Positions 16,418 to 22,071 of a stretch of DNA of 22,071 nt are shown here, piece after piece. The notes below the pieces were generated by a model. That model saw nothing but the letters and a program-made list of their open reading frames with translations. It was not told the DNA's origin and did no database searches. A program made the position numbers and the translations under genes. Source of the stretch: a virus; the IMG/VR virus record IMGVR_UViG_3300006735_000303, positions 1 through 22,071 of that record; one strand, 5' to 3'. Every line of letters starts with the position of its first letter. Position 1 is the stretch's first letter.

Positions 16418-17333
16418 GTAAAGCTCCTTTCAAAAATGTTTCCCATTCTTTTCCTTTCTTTTCCCACGAATAAAATCTTTTAGCAAACTTTTGTTGTTCT
16501 TCAATGTGTTGTTGAATGTAGTCTTCATGTAAAGTATCACATGCCATATCTATAGCATGAGCAAATCGCTGAGCTAAAGCATCAAGGTTATTTGTATAAT
16601 TTACATAAATAGGCCACTCAGAACATGTTTCGAATAAAGCTCCAAAATTAGTTGTTATTAAATACAATCCAGAACTCATAGCTTCCAAAGCACCTATACC
16701 AAATGTCTCTTCAAACACACTTGGATGTGTCCACATTTGATAATCAGTAATTCTATTTAAAATATATTCATGTGGTTTATAACCTACGTAATTTACATTT
16801 TTTAAATACTCAGCTTGATCAAACAAAGGCTTGTATAAATGTTCGTTATCTCTGTGAAACTCCTCTCCATATATTTTTGTACTTGAATATACATCTAAAG
16901 TTACATTTGGATTTTTAATATATTGCATTGCTCCTAAAATAACGCTCAGGCCTCTCCATGGAGTCGAATGATATATTAATTTTATTGGATCACCTTTTTT
17001 GTAAACTTTTCTTTTTGGAAAATGATAACAACCATTTTTTATAACCATACTTTTTTCAGTAGGTATTTTAAAGTAATGCCTAAATTTTTCATAATTCCAA
17101 TGTGAATTGAAAACATACCAATCGTACTCATTATGTTTTTTAGGATCACTAAAAAAATCAAAAAGATTTGGTTGATCGTAAGAATTTTTTTGCCAAAGTA
17201 TATTTAATTTATTTGGATCTAATGGGACTTTGTAAGGTATAGAAGTACAAATTTGTACCTCATCTAATAATTTATTATCACAGTGCTTATACAACATTTC
17301 AAGTTGTAGCTCTGTTCCTCCTCTGGGCTGCAT
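16392..17333 (-). CDS. GT4-family (GT-B fold) glycosyltransferase, short N terminus
   Basis: This is a 313-residue retaining-type glycosyltransferase. RGGTELQLEML (4-14) is the Gly-rich loop of the N-terminal domain. LIYHSTPWRGLSVIL (119-133) marks the interdomain start of the donor domain, and PSVFEETFGIGALEAMSSG (204-222) contains the EX7E signature (E209, E217). The protein begins almost at the Gly-rich loop. A normal GT4 enzyme (350-400 residues) has a beta strand before it, and in-frame codons before the ATG meet a TAA within three codons. The short N terminus is therefore real or reflects a loss. The start uses the TAATG junction with the upstream 66-residue gene. Pairing with the GT-A enzyme suggests sequential sugar additions to one acceptor. 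Confidence 0.88.
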   Translation of the reverse strand: MQPRGGTELQLEMLYKHCDNKLLDEVQICTSIPYKVPLDPNKLNILWQKNSYDQPNLFDFFSDPKKHNEYDWYVFNSHWNYEKFRHYFKIPTEKSMVIKNGCYHFPKRKVYKKGDPIKLIYHSTPWRGLSVILGAMQYIKNPNVTLDVYSSTKIYGEEFHRDNEHLYKPLFDQAEYLKNVNYVGYKPHEYILNRITDYQMWTHPSVFEETFGIGALEAMSSGLYLITTNFGALFETCSEWPIYVNYTNNLDALAQRFAHAIDMACDTLHEDYIQQHIEEQQKFAKRFYSWEKKGKEWETFLKGALHERQPTRL

Positions 17334-17533
17334 TATTTTTTAGTGCTACCAAACAAAGTCAATTTTGCAACTGTTATCTCAACATGTTGAGAAAAATCAT
17401 CTGCAGTAGTGTCAGTGTTCGGATCAGCAACGTCAGCATCAAATGCATCTTTAGACTCGTAAACTTTACCTGTAGTCTTATGTTTGATTACTTCTTTTGC
17501 TTCAGCTGGGATTCTTGGTAGTTCATCACTCAT
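17333..17533 (-). CDS. Small acidic conserved phage protein, unknown function (66 aa)
   Basis: This 66-residue protein has no recognised domain. The N terminus is charged and is followed by VIKHKTTGKVYESKDAFDAD, an acidic DPNTDTTADDF stretch, and a C-terminal strand-like VEITVAKLTLFGSTKK. The middle looks like a small beta hairpin plus acidic loop. I remember near-identical short proteins from other marine phages but no function. It lies in a chain of tiny genes downstream of the tail protein. Its ATG overlaps the stop of the 43-residue basic protein (ATGA, 17530-17533) and its stop overlaps the GT4 start (TAATG), so it is clearly translated. A minor virion or chaperone-like role is possible. 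Confidence 0.6.
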   Translation of the reverse strand: MSDELPRIPAEAKEVIKHKTTGKVYESKDAFDADVADPNTDTTADDFSQHVEITVAKLTLFGSTKK

Positions 17534-17661
17534 GGTCTTCTTCCTTGTTTGTTGTATTTCTTATAATCTCTTTTCTCATTTTTTGAAAGCCTTTTCTTGT
17601 GCCTTCTTGGTCTCTTCCTTGGTTTTGGTCTTTCAACAAATGCTTTAAATTTTCTAGCCAT
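17530..17661 (-). CDS. Very basic 43-residue protein
   Basis: This is a short gene missed by usual length cut-offs. It reads from ATG at 17661 to TGA at 17530 and encodes 43 residues starting MARKFKAFVERPKPRKRP. It has 21 Lys or Arg (49 percent), one His and only three acidic residues, a net charge of about +18. The start lies 8 nt inside the preceding 113-residue gene, and the TGA overlaps the next ATG as ATGA, as for its neighbours. It ends KKYNKQGRRP. It resembles from memory the short KRPGxHKK...KKYxxQGR proteins found in cyanophages and pelagiphages. Binding to DNA or RNA, or packaging alongside virion DNA, is plausible from charge alone; function is unknown. Confidence 0.75.
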   Translation of the reverse strand: MARKFKAFVERPKPRKRPRRHKKRLSKNEKRDYKKYNKQGRRP

Positions 17662-17995
17662 TTTGTTGAGATCTATCTAGCAGTGCATATGAAACTATAC
17701 CTTGTATTTCATCTGCCGTACCTGCTGTCATTTTTAATATATCACCTGCTTCTAAAACTAACGTATAATTTATTATATCTTTTGAAGCAGATCCAGTGAC
17801 AGCCTCATTAAAAATTCTAAAGGTTGACGATGCAGAAGTATCTGTGACTTGGACATTTAAACTTACACCACTACCAGAACCATTATTTATCTGTATTTGT
17901 TTAATTAAAATAGTAGCATCAGTTGGACAAGTTAAGACACTCAACGTACCAGTTGAATTTAAATCTATACCTTGATTTTTATATTGTATTGTCAT
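17654..17995 (-). CDS. Small beta-rich virion-type protein (113 aa)
   Basis: Taking the ATG at 17995, the protein is 113 residues: MTIQYKNQGIDLNST, then alternating Val/Ile/Leu strands with Ser/Thr/Gly loops (TGTLSVLTCPTDATILIKQ, NYTLVLEAGDILKMTAG). This is the profile of small immunoglobulin-like or jelly-roll decoration and tail-appendage proteins of marine phages, with the VLEAGD element frequent in them. A TTG four codons earlier (18007) is possible. I prefer 17995 because it makes an ATGA overlap with the 54-residue gene, the pattern of this operon. Position downstream of the tail protein favours a structural role, but no partner can be named. Confidence 0.55.
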   Translation of the reverse strand: MTIQYKNQGIDLNSTGTLSVLTCPTDATILIKQIQINNGSGSGVSLNVQVTDTSASSTFRIFNEAVTGSASKDIINYTLVLEAGDILKMTAGTADEIQGIVSYALLDRSQQNG

Positions 17996-18156
17996 GATAT
18001 AAACCAATTAAAACTATCTTGTTCTTCTTTCAAATCAAATTGAAATGAAAAATTCAATTGATTTTTGAGTGTATCAATAGCTTCAATTATCTGTCTTTGA
18101 TTAGTTGATTCGTATTGTTCCTTTGGTTCAGGTACAAAAATATTTATTTTAGCCAT
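17992..18156 (-). CDS. Small conserved-looking protein of 54 residues, unknown function
   Basis: This is a further short gene below common cut-offs, reading ATG at 18156 to TGA at 17992. The translation begins MAKINIFVPEPKEQYESTNQ, continues RQIIEAIDTLKNQLNFSFQ and ends with an acidic DLKEEQDSFNWFIS. It is predicted to be a single amphipathic helix (about 18-36) flanked by beta or coil. Both ends are tied into neighbours: the start is a TAATG overlap with the 240-residue gene and the stop is an ATGA overlap with the 113-residue gene. It also fills the only 150-bp gap in this stretch. A virion accessory or adaptor role is a guess from position. Confidence 0.72.
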   Translation of the reverse strand: MAKINIFVPEPKEQYESTNQRQIIEAIDTLKNQLNFSFQFDLKEEQDSFNWFIS

Positions 18157-18878
18157 TATCTATTTCTACCTCTATCTGGAATATTTGTTTGTGTTGTATA
18201 ACCTAAAGGTGACTGACCTCCTGTTACAACATTTCCACTAGGTGTAGGTGTAGGTTGCTCAGGCATACCAGTATTTATTTGACCTGTTGACATATCTTGC
18301 ATTGTTTGTTTTTGTTGTGGACTTGCGTGATCTAATTTAATTTTTTGTAAAGCTAAAGCATCTTTTCTTTGTCTATCTTTTAATTCAGCTAATCTGTCTC
18401 TTAATTGTTGTGAATCTTTTTTCTGTAATGTTTTTGTTATAGTATCAATTCTTTTTTGATAAGCTTTATCTAAACCTATATTCATTTCTTGACCGTATTT
18501 ACCACCTGTTATTCTATTTAAAAAACCACCACTTATTGGGTTGTAACCCTGCATTAAATCACCCTCAGCTATTCTTCCAATGCTATCTAAGCCATAAAGA
18601 CCAGAAAAATAATCTCTACTTGCCGTGGTAACAGGATCTTCTTTAGGCAAAAGAGCTCCTAACAAAGCAATACTAGGTGGCACAAATTTTCTTTTTTTAC
18701 CTCCTCCTAAATTATTTTGTATTATTTCTTTACTACTTTTTTTAACTTGTTCATTATAAATAGGTGCGATACCTGCTTGTTGCGATAACATAAAATTTCT
18801 GTAAGTTCCATAATCACCATACTTAGCTTGTAAACCAGGATTATTTAAATACTCTGCTAGGTATTCATCTTGCATCAT
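18156..18878 (-). CDS. Virion-type protein with C-terminal helical and Pro/Thr-rich tail (240 aa)
   Basis: This is a 240-residue protein of no recognised family. It begins MMQDEYLAEYLNN, then a Tyr/Gly-rich region (LQAKYGDYGTYRNFML). A basic KKRKF precedes a short hydrophobic stretch (VPPSIALLGALLP, about 66-78). GGFLNRITGGKYG is followed by a long charged helix with DTITKTLQKKDSQQLRDRLAEL (about 144-165) and a disordered Gln/Thr/Pro-rich C terminus. The order (tail protein, then this gene, then small proteins) and composition suggest an internal or tail-associated structural component. Two adjacent ATGs exist at 18878 and 18875; the first overlaps the stop of the tail gene (TAATG). Confidence 0.5.
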   Translation of the reverse strand: MMQDEYLAEYLNNPGLQAKYGDYGTYRNFMLSQQAGIAPIYNEQVKKSSKEIIQNNLGGGKKRKFVPPSIALLGALLPKEDPVTTASRDYFSGLYGLDSIGRIAEGDLMQGYNPISGGFLNRITGGKYGQEMNIGLDKAYQKRIDTITKTLQKKDSQQLRDRLAELKDRQRKDALALQKIKLDHASPQQKQTMQDMSTGQINTGMPEQPTPTPSGNVVTGGQSPLGYTTQTNIPDRGRNR

Positions 18879-21028
18879 TATCTTTGTCCATCTGGTTGTA
18901 TATCAGCTCTAAATGTTCCATATCTCCAACTTTCATCTGTTGATGTATTTGCAACTTTTAAACTCGCAAATCTAGATCTTGCACGGGTATCTACTTTATC
19001 AGTGCTGCTTGTGATTGTAAATGGGCCCAAAGGAGATGATGTTGCGGTGTCCGTTGGAAAGTCTCTAAGGTTAATTGTTATTTGTGCATTGCCTGATATC
19101 AATTTAAAATCAGGCACAAATCTTCTCATGGACATAAAAAATTGACCATTACCTTCTACATCTAGATCAAAGGATCCTGATTGTATAAATGCAGGTATTG
19201 CTGTTTTATTACCTACATTATCAACTTGATTATTTCCCACCTCGTGAGCGTAGTATAGACTTGATCCATTTATGTTAGTAACACCTTGAATTACTGGAAA
19301 TGTAGGTGTTCCTGTTAAATTAAATTCAGTAGCATATGGCACGTCAAAAAGAGTTGCATCACTCCATGTTGTTCTTGCTAATGTTCCTGTTGTCCAAGTA
19401 TTCTCATCAAAATTGTACGTTACAATTCTGTCATTTACTGAAGATCCATTTTTTGGATAAAACCAATTTATCTCTGAATAAAGATTATTTAAACCTGCAT
19501 AAACTAATTCACCACTATCATAATTAATACCTAAATTATCTCCTTTACTTGTAAATACAAAATCTTCAACTAAACATGGAAGACTTTTTACAGTACCATC
19601 AAATACAAAAAATCCTCCTGCTTGGCCCATCCAATAAACTTTACCATCAATATATTTTATTGAATTCATGCCTATAGCACCACAATTTGATCCAACCTGT
19701 CTTACAGAAAACGTAAATGGAGGTCCAACAAACTGAATTATATAAGCAGACGTATCTGTTAAAATCAAAACGTAATCTTTACCTTTTGCAGCTCCAACAA
19801 TTTTAGTGCCAGAATCTAGTCTCAAAGTCCCTGCAGTATTTATTGATGTTGGCGAGTAGGTAGTTAAACTTTCTTGATCAGAAAATCTTACAAACATTTT
19901 ATCTTGTGTCGCAGTATTACCAATTGTTGTTTCAGTTCCTAATACTATTAAATGCCTATCTCTTTCAGATACAACTGTCATTACTGAAGCTGTTGGTGCT
20001 CCTGATATTAATGTTGCTCTTGTTGACAAAGCTGCTGGAACTGATGCTATTGGACTCCATGAAAAACTTTTTCCATTTTTAATTGTAGCAACTAAAACTT
20101 GACCAAAATTATCTAATGACCATGAACCAGGATCTAATACTACATTAGTTGTTAAAGATTGTTGTCCCCAGGCTGTATAATATTCAACGGTTGCACCAGA
20201 GGCATGTGCGGATCTAGTTCCCGCTACAGCTCTTGTTATACCTGTTAAGTCATTTGTAGATACACCGGTGTAGGAAATAAATTCTGTTCCAACCTTAATA
20301 ACTCCAGAAGTTGGAAAACCTGCAGTTGACGTTAGCGTAATGCTGGTACCAGAGCCTCCCGTACCTGCAGTGTCGTCTTGTAATAAACCGTTTAAGTTAT
20401 TTGTAAGTCCAGAGGCACCACCAAAAGTAGACGTGCCCCAACCATAACCTGCAGTTGATGTAAGAGGCCCAACTTTTTCATATGGGTTAATGGTCGCTGA
20501 TCCGCTGGCCGATACACTTGTACCTGCGTTAGATGCCATTGTAATAGTAAAAGTATCTAATGTTGGAACAGATATTACTTCAAATGGGTTATCTGTAAAA
20601 TTAGCTGCAGTATATCCTGCACCACTAGGTGGTGTTACTGAACTAAATGTAAATATATCTCCAACCTCTAGTCCATGTGTGGTTTTATTTACTGTTACGG
20701 TAGCTGACGTATTTACTGTAGTAAAGGTAGCTCCTGTAATTGCTGTCGATAAAGGTGTGATATCATAGAAAGCGTTTCCATAATAAACTAACAATGCTCT
20801 TGATGTTCCTAATACTGCATAAACATTACCATCTAAATCAGCGTAAATATGTTGCTGTCTGACAGCTCCTACTAAACTATTAGCTGTTAGCTGTTCCCAA
20901 CCACCTATTTTTTCAGGTAGTCCGTATCTGAATCTTACATTATCTCCGTCAACCCACTGACCTTCAGCTCCTACTTCAGTGACTTGTTTGTTGAATCCTG
21001 GTCTTATTAGTACGTTTGTTAATGGCAT
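18878..21028 (-). CDS. Tail/nozzle or DNA-stabilisation protein candidate (716 aa) with two inserted beta domains
   Basis: This is a 716-residue beta-rich structural protein. Its N terminus, RPGFNKQVTEVGAEGQW then DGDNVRFRYGLPEKIGGWEQL, is a pattern common in marine podovirus tail proteins. The repeats of W/Y-containing strands (for example VLILTDTSAYIIQFVGPPF, YWMGQAGGFFVFDGTV) suggest a beta-propeller core like T7 gp12 or head-completion proteins. Two insertions seem to interrupt it. Residues about 101-180 contain ATVTVNKTTHGLEVGDIFTF. Residues about 226-284 contain TLTSTAGFPTSGVIKVGTEFI and RAVAGTRSAHASGATV. Both types recur in unrelated phage and marine proteins. Assignment to the tail is by analogy. 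No Shine-Dalgarno precedes the ATG; a perfect extended -10 box ends 6 nt upstream. Confidence 0.6.
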   Translation of the reverse strand: MPLTNVLIRPGFNKQVTEVGAEGQWVDGDNVRFRYGLPEKIGGWEQLTANSLVGAVRQQHIYADLDGNVYAVLGTSRALLVYYGNAFYDITPLSTAITGATFTTVNTSATVTVNKTTHGLEVGDIFTFSSVTPPSGAGYTAANFTDNPFEVISVPTLDTFTITMASNAGTSVSASGSATINPYEKVGPLTSTAGYGWGTSTFGGASGLTNNLNGLLQDDTAGTGGSGTSITLTSTAGFPTSGVIKVGTEFISYTGVSTNDLTGITRAVAGTRSAHASGATVEYYTAWGQQSLTTNVVLDPGSWSLDNFGQVLVATIKNGKSFSWSPIASVPAALSTRATLISGAPTASVMTVVSERDRHLIVLGTETTIGNTATQDKMFVRFSDQESLTTYSPTSINTAGTLRLDSGTKIVGAAKGKDYVLILTDTSAYIIQFVGPPFTFSVRQVGSNCGAIGMNSIKYIDGKVYWMGQAGGFFVFDGTVKSLPCLVEDFVFTSKGDNLGINYDSGELVYAGLNNLYSEINWFYPKNGSSVNDRIVTYNFDENTWTTGTLARTTWSDATLFDVPYATEFNLTGTPTFPVIQGVTNINGSSLYYAHEVGNNQVDNVGNKTAIPAFIQSGSFDLDVEGNGQFFMSMRRFVPDFKLISGNAQITINLRDFPTDTATSSPLGPFTITSSTDKVDTRARSRFASLKVANTSTDESWRYGTFRADIQPDGQR

Positions 21029-21033
21029 ATGTA

Positions 21034-21042
21034 ATTATAACA
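21034..21042 (-). promoter_or_regulatory. Extended -10 promoter element (TGTTATAAT) upstream of tail gene
   Basis: On the minus strand TGTTATAAT occupies 21042-21034 in the 22-bp gap between the 2OG-oxygenase and the tail gene. The -10 hexamer is a perfect TATAAT with the TGn extension; the -35 region (around 21057-21062) is poor. The expected start of transcription coincides with the ATG at 21028, implying a leaderless or near-leaderless message. Confidence 0.5.
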
Positions 21043-21050
21043 TATTTATA

Positions 21051-21584
21051 TCACTTCATAAACATTTGGATAGATATTCGAGGCATAATAGGACTTAATA
21101 CAGGGTTTACTTTGTGGTCAAGAGGAGCTTTTACTATGACTATAGAGTTGCCAACTATAGGCAAAAAACCATATGCTTCAGTATCAGCAAACATAAATTC
21201 ACCTCCCCAATGAATATTCCATTTATTGTTCACGTAATATGTTGCTCCATATTTCCATTTATTATCGCTGTGCCAATTAATTCCTGACCTGTTCTTCATG
21301 TAATGTATTGAAGTATTTATAGATCTAATATCATCATATTGAAAATGAGGATTACTTAAAAGACTTACCTTAAGTTTTTCAATTGGTGGGTAGGCTGTAA
21401 CGTCTACCCTTTGTGGAGCTTTAAGATTTTTGTGTAAATTTTTATCCCATACATCGCTTGCAGATTGTAAATTTATATCTCTTCGTTCTTGGATAATAGA
21501 ATTATGTATGGTTTTATATGTGTCTTTATCTAGAAAATCATGAATCCACCAAAGTTTGTTTGGTATTGTGTATATTAATTTCAT
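21051..21584 (-). CDS. 2-oxoglutarate/Fe(II)-dependent oxygenase, prolyl-4-hydroxylase-like
   Basis: This 177-residue protein is a member of the double-stranded beta-helix 2OG-Fe(II) oxygenases. The iron triad and co-substrate residues are all visible. INWHSDNKW gives H105 and D107 (HxD), APLDHKVNP gives distal H157, and MPRISIQMF gives R169, which binds 2-oxoglutarate. GGEFMF (128-133) is the usual strand before the distal part. The family hydroxylates proteins, nucleic acids or small molecules with O2 and 2-oxoglutarate; the substrate cannot be read from the sequence. Such genes are frequent in marine phages. It is encoded just upstream of the tail protein. It starts 38 bp from a divergently transcribed gene of a different oxygenase type. 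Confidence 0.85.
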   Translation of the reverse strand: MKLIYTIPNKLWWIHDFLDKDTYKTIHNSIIQERRDINLQSASDVWDKNLHKNLKAPQRVDVTAYPPIEKLKVSLLSNPHFQYDDIRSINTSIHYMKNRSGINWHSDNKWKYGATYYVNNKWNIHWGGEFMFADTEAYGFLPIVGNSIVIVKAPLDHKVNPVLSPIMPRISIQMFMK

Positions 21585-21622
21585 ACTTCTAAATCACTTT
21601 TAAACGTGTTATATGATATGCA
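21585..21622. promoter_or_regulatory. Short divergent region between two oxygenase genes
   Basis: Thirty-eight bp lie between two gene starts facing away from each other. On the plus strand TATGAT (21612-21617) lies 5 bp before the ATG at 21623. On the minus strand TATAAC occupies 21613-21608. Neither has a convincing -35. Neither gene has a good Shine-Dalgarno (a weak AGAAG precedes the minus-strand ATG). Promoter calls here are weak because the sequence is A/T-rich. Confidence 0.35.
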
Positions 21623-22071
21623 ATGTTAACACAACCGTTTTTTCCTGTGATGATAAGCACAGATAAATATGAAAAAAACGAAGAGCTTTGCAAAGAAGTT
21701 TTAGATTATTGTATTGACCTTTCAAATCAAAGAAAAAATGATGTAGCTACTGGTTGGATATCGAGTTCAACTTTTAATACACTAGACATGTTAGATATTC
21801 TCAAAGAAGAAAAATTTAAAGACCTCAACGAATGGGTTTTTAAAACAGCAAGTGTTCATGGTAATTTAATGGGTTATCCAAAACTCAAACCTAGAAGTGG
21901 TTGGTTTAATGTATATTATAAGTATGACTTCCAAGAATTTCATTCACATTCTATGCACCATGTTTCATGCATTTATTTTTTAAAATCAAATCCAGAAAAA
22001 GATGCAAGAGTTTTTTTTGCATCCCCAATATATGATTTACCAACTAAACCACAACCAAATGAAAATAATGC
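21623..22071 (+). CDS. Putative 2OG-Fe(II) oxygenase, CHP02466-like, partial at right edge
   Basis: An open frame runs from ATG at 21623 off the end of the window (149 codons seen). MLTQPFFPVMI opens the protein, as in phage proteins of the TIGR02466 putative 2OG-Fe(II) oxygenase group. Further on come RSGWFNVYYKYDFQEFH (91-107), HSHSMHHVSCIYFL (107-120) and a VFFASP strand (130-135). H107 or H109 fits the first iron ligand of that family, and the aromatic strand (YFL) its core. The second ligand and the distal His/Arg would be beyond the window. It differs clearly from the prolyl-hydroxylase-like enzyme encoded on the other strand. No Shine-Dalgarno is present before the ATG. Strand change suggests a new transcription unit. 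Confidence 0.65.
   Translation, partial: MLTQPFFPVMISTDKYEKNEELCKEVLDYCIDLSNQRKNDVATGWISSSTFNTLDMLDILKEEKFKDLNEWVFKTASVHGNLMGYPKLKPRSGWFNVYYKYDFQEFHSHSMHHVSCIYFLKSNPEKDARVFFASPIYDLPTKPQPNENN

Noticed and set aside
13177-17333. Idea that the window is a host genomic island with surface-sugar genes
   Set aside because: Flanking genes are replication and virion type, packed by phage-like overlaps, and no host housekeeping genes, integrase or attachment site are visible.
17534-17660. Gap read as a non-coding or RNA region between small genes
   Set aside because: It is fully used by the 43-codon basic gene, with overlapping junctions at both ends; no cloverleaf tRNA fold was seen.

Overview
This window looks like about half of the genome of an AT-rich, tailed, podovirus-like marine bacteriophage. 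The evidence is a replication module (family A DNA polymerase exonuclease domain, archaeo-eukaryotic-type primase, UvrD-like helicase, PD-(D/E)XK nuclease, SNF2 helicase), a block of large Ala/Gly/Gln-rich proteins of the virion or DNA-ejection type, and a tail protein. Genes are packed end to end, there is no rRNA, tRNA or host housekeeping gene, and codon use is strongly A/T-biased. The AT richness and gene styles (2OG-Fe(II) oxygenases, DUF3310, short basic proteins, phage glycosyltransferases) fit phages of SAR11-type marine bacteria. That host assignment is inference. Terminase, portal, capsid and lysis enzyme genes are not visible and presumably lie outside the window.

Layout, read in the main (minus-strand) direction from right to left. 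(1) 21.6-17.3 kb: a prolyl-hydroxylase-like 2OG oxygenase, a 716-residue tail/nozzle candidate, a 240-residue virion-type protein, and four very small genes chained by overlapping stops and starts. Two of these small genes (54 and 43 codons) are below usual ORF cut-offs. (2) 17.3-15.5 kb: two overlapping glycosyltransferases, one GT-B/GT4 and one GT-A. (3) 15.5-7.9 kb: behind a near-consensus promoter, a 335-residue virion protein, a GNAT-like protein and three successive ejection-protein candidates of 285, 728 and 1011 residues. (4) 7.95-7.1 kb: a small one-TM holin/XhlA-like protein and a PD-(D/E)XK exonuclease. (5) 7.1-5.7 kb: a lone plus-strand SNF2-type helicase converging on the exonuclease. 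(6) 5.6-0 kb: an operon of a coiled-coil protein, an SSB-like protein, primase, SF1 helicase, a DUF3310/gp1.7-like protein, a DUF2061 membrane protein and DNA polymerase I (cut by the left edge). A second, different 2OG oxygenase runs off the right edge on the plus strand, divergent from the first.

Together the left third copies and recombines the phage genome: primase, helicase, polymerase and SSB candidate, plus nuclease and SNF2 helicase. The middle and right build the DNA-ejection and tail machinery. Glycosyltransferases and oxygenases inserted among the virion genes may modify phage or host surface structures or small metabolites. Every stretch longer than about 70 bases is coding, so there is no gene-free interval to describe beyond the short promoter regions listed. 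No CRISPR, insertion sequence, attachment site or convincing hairpin terminator was seen.
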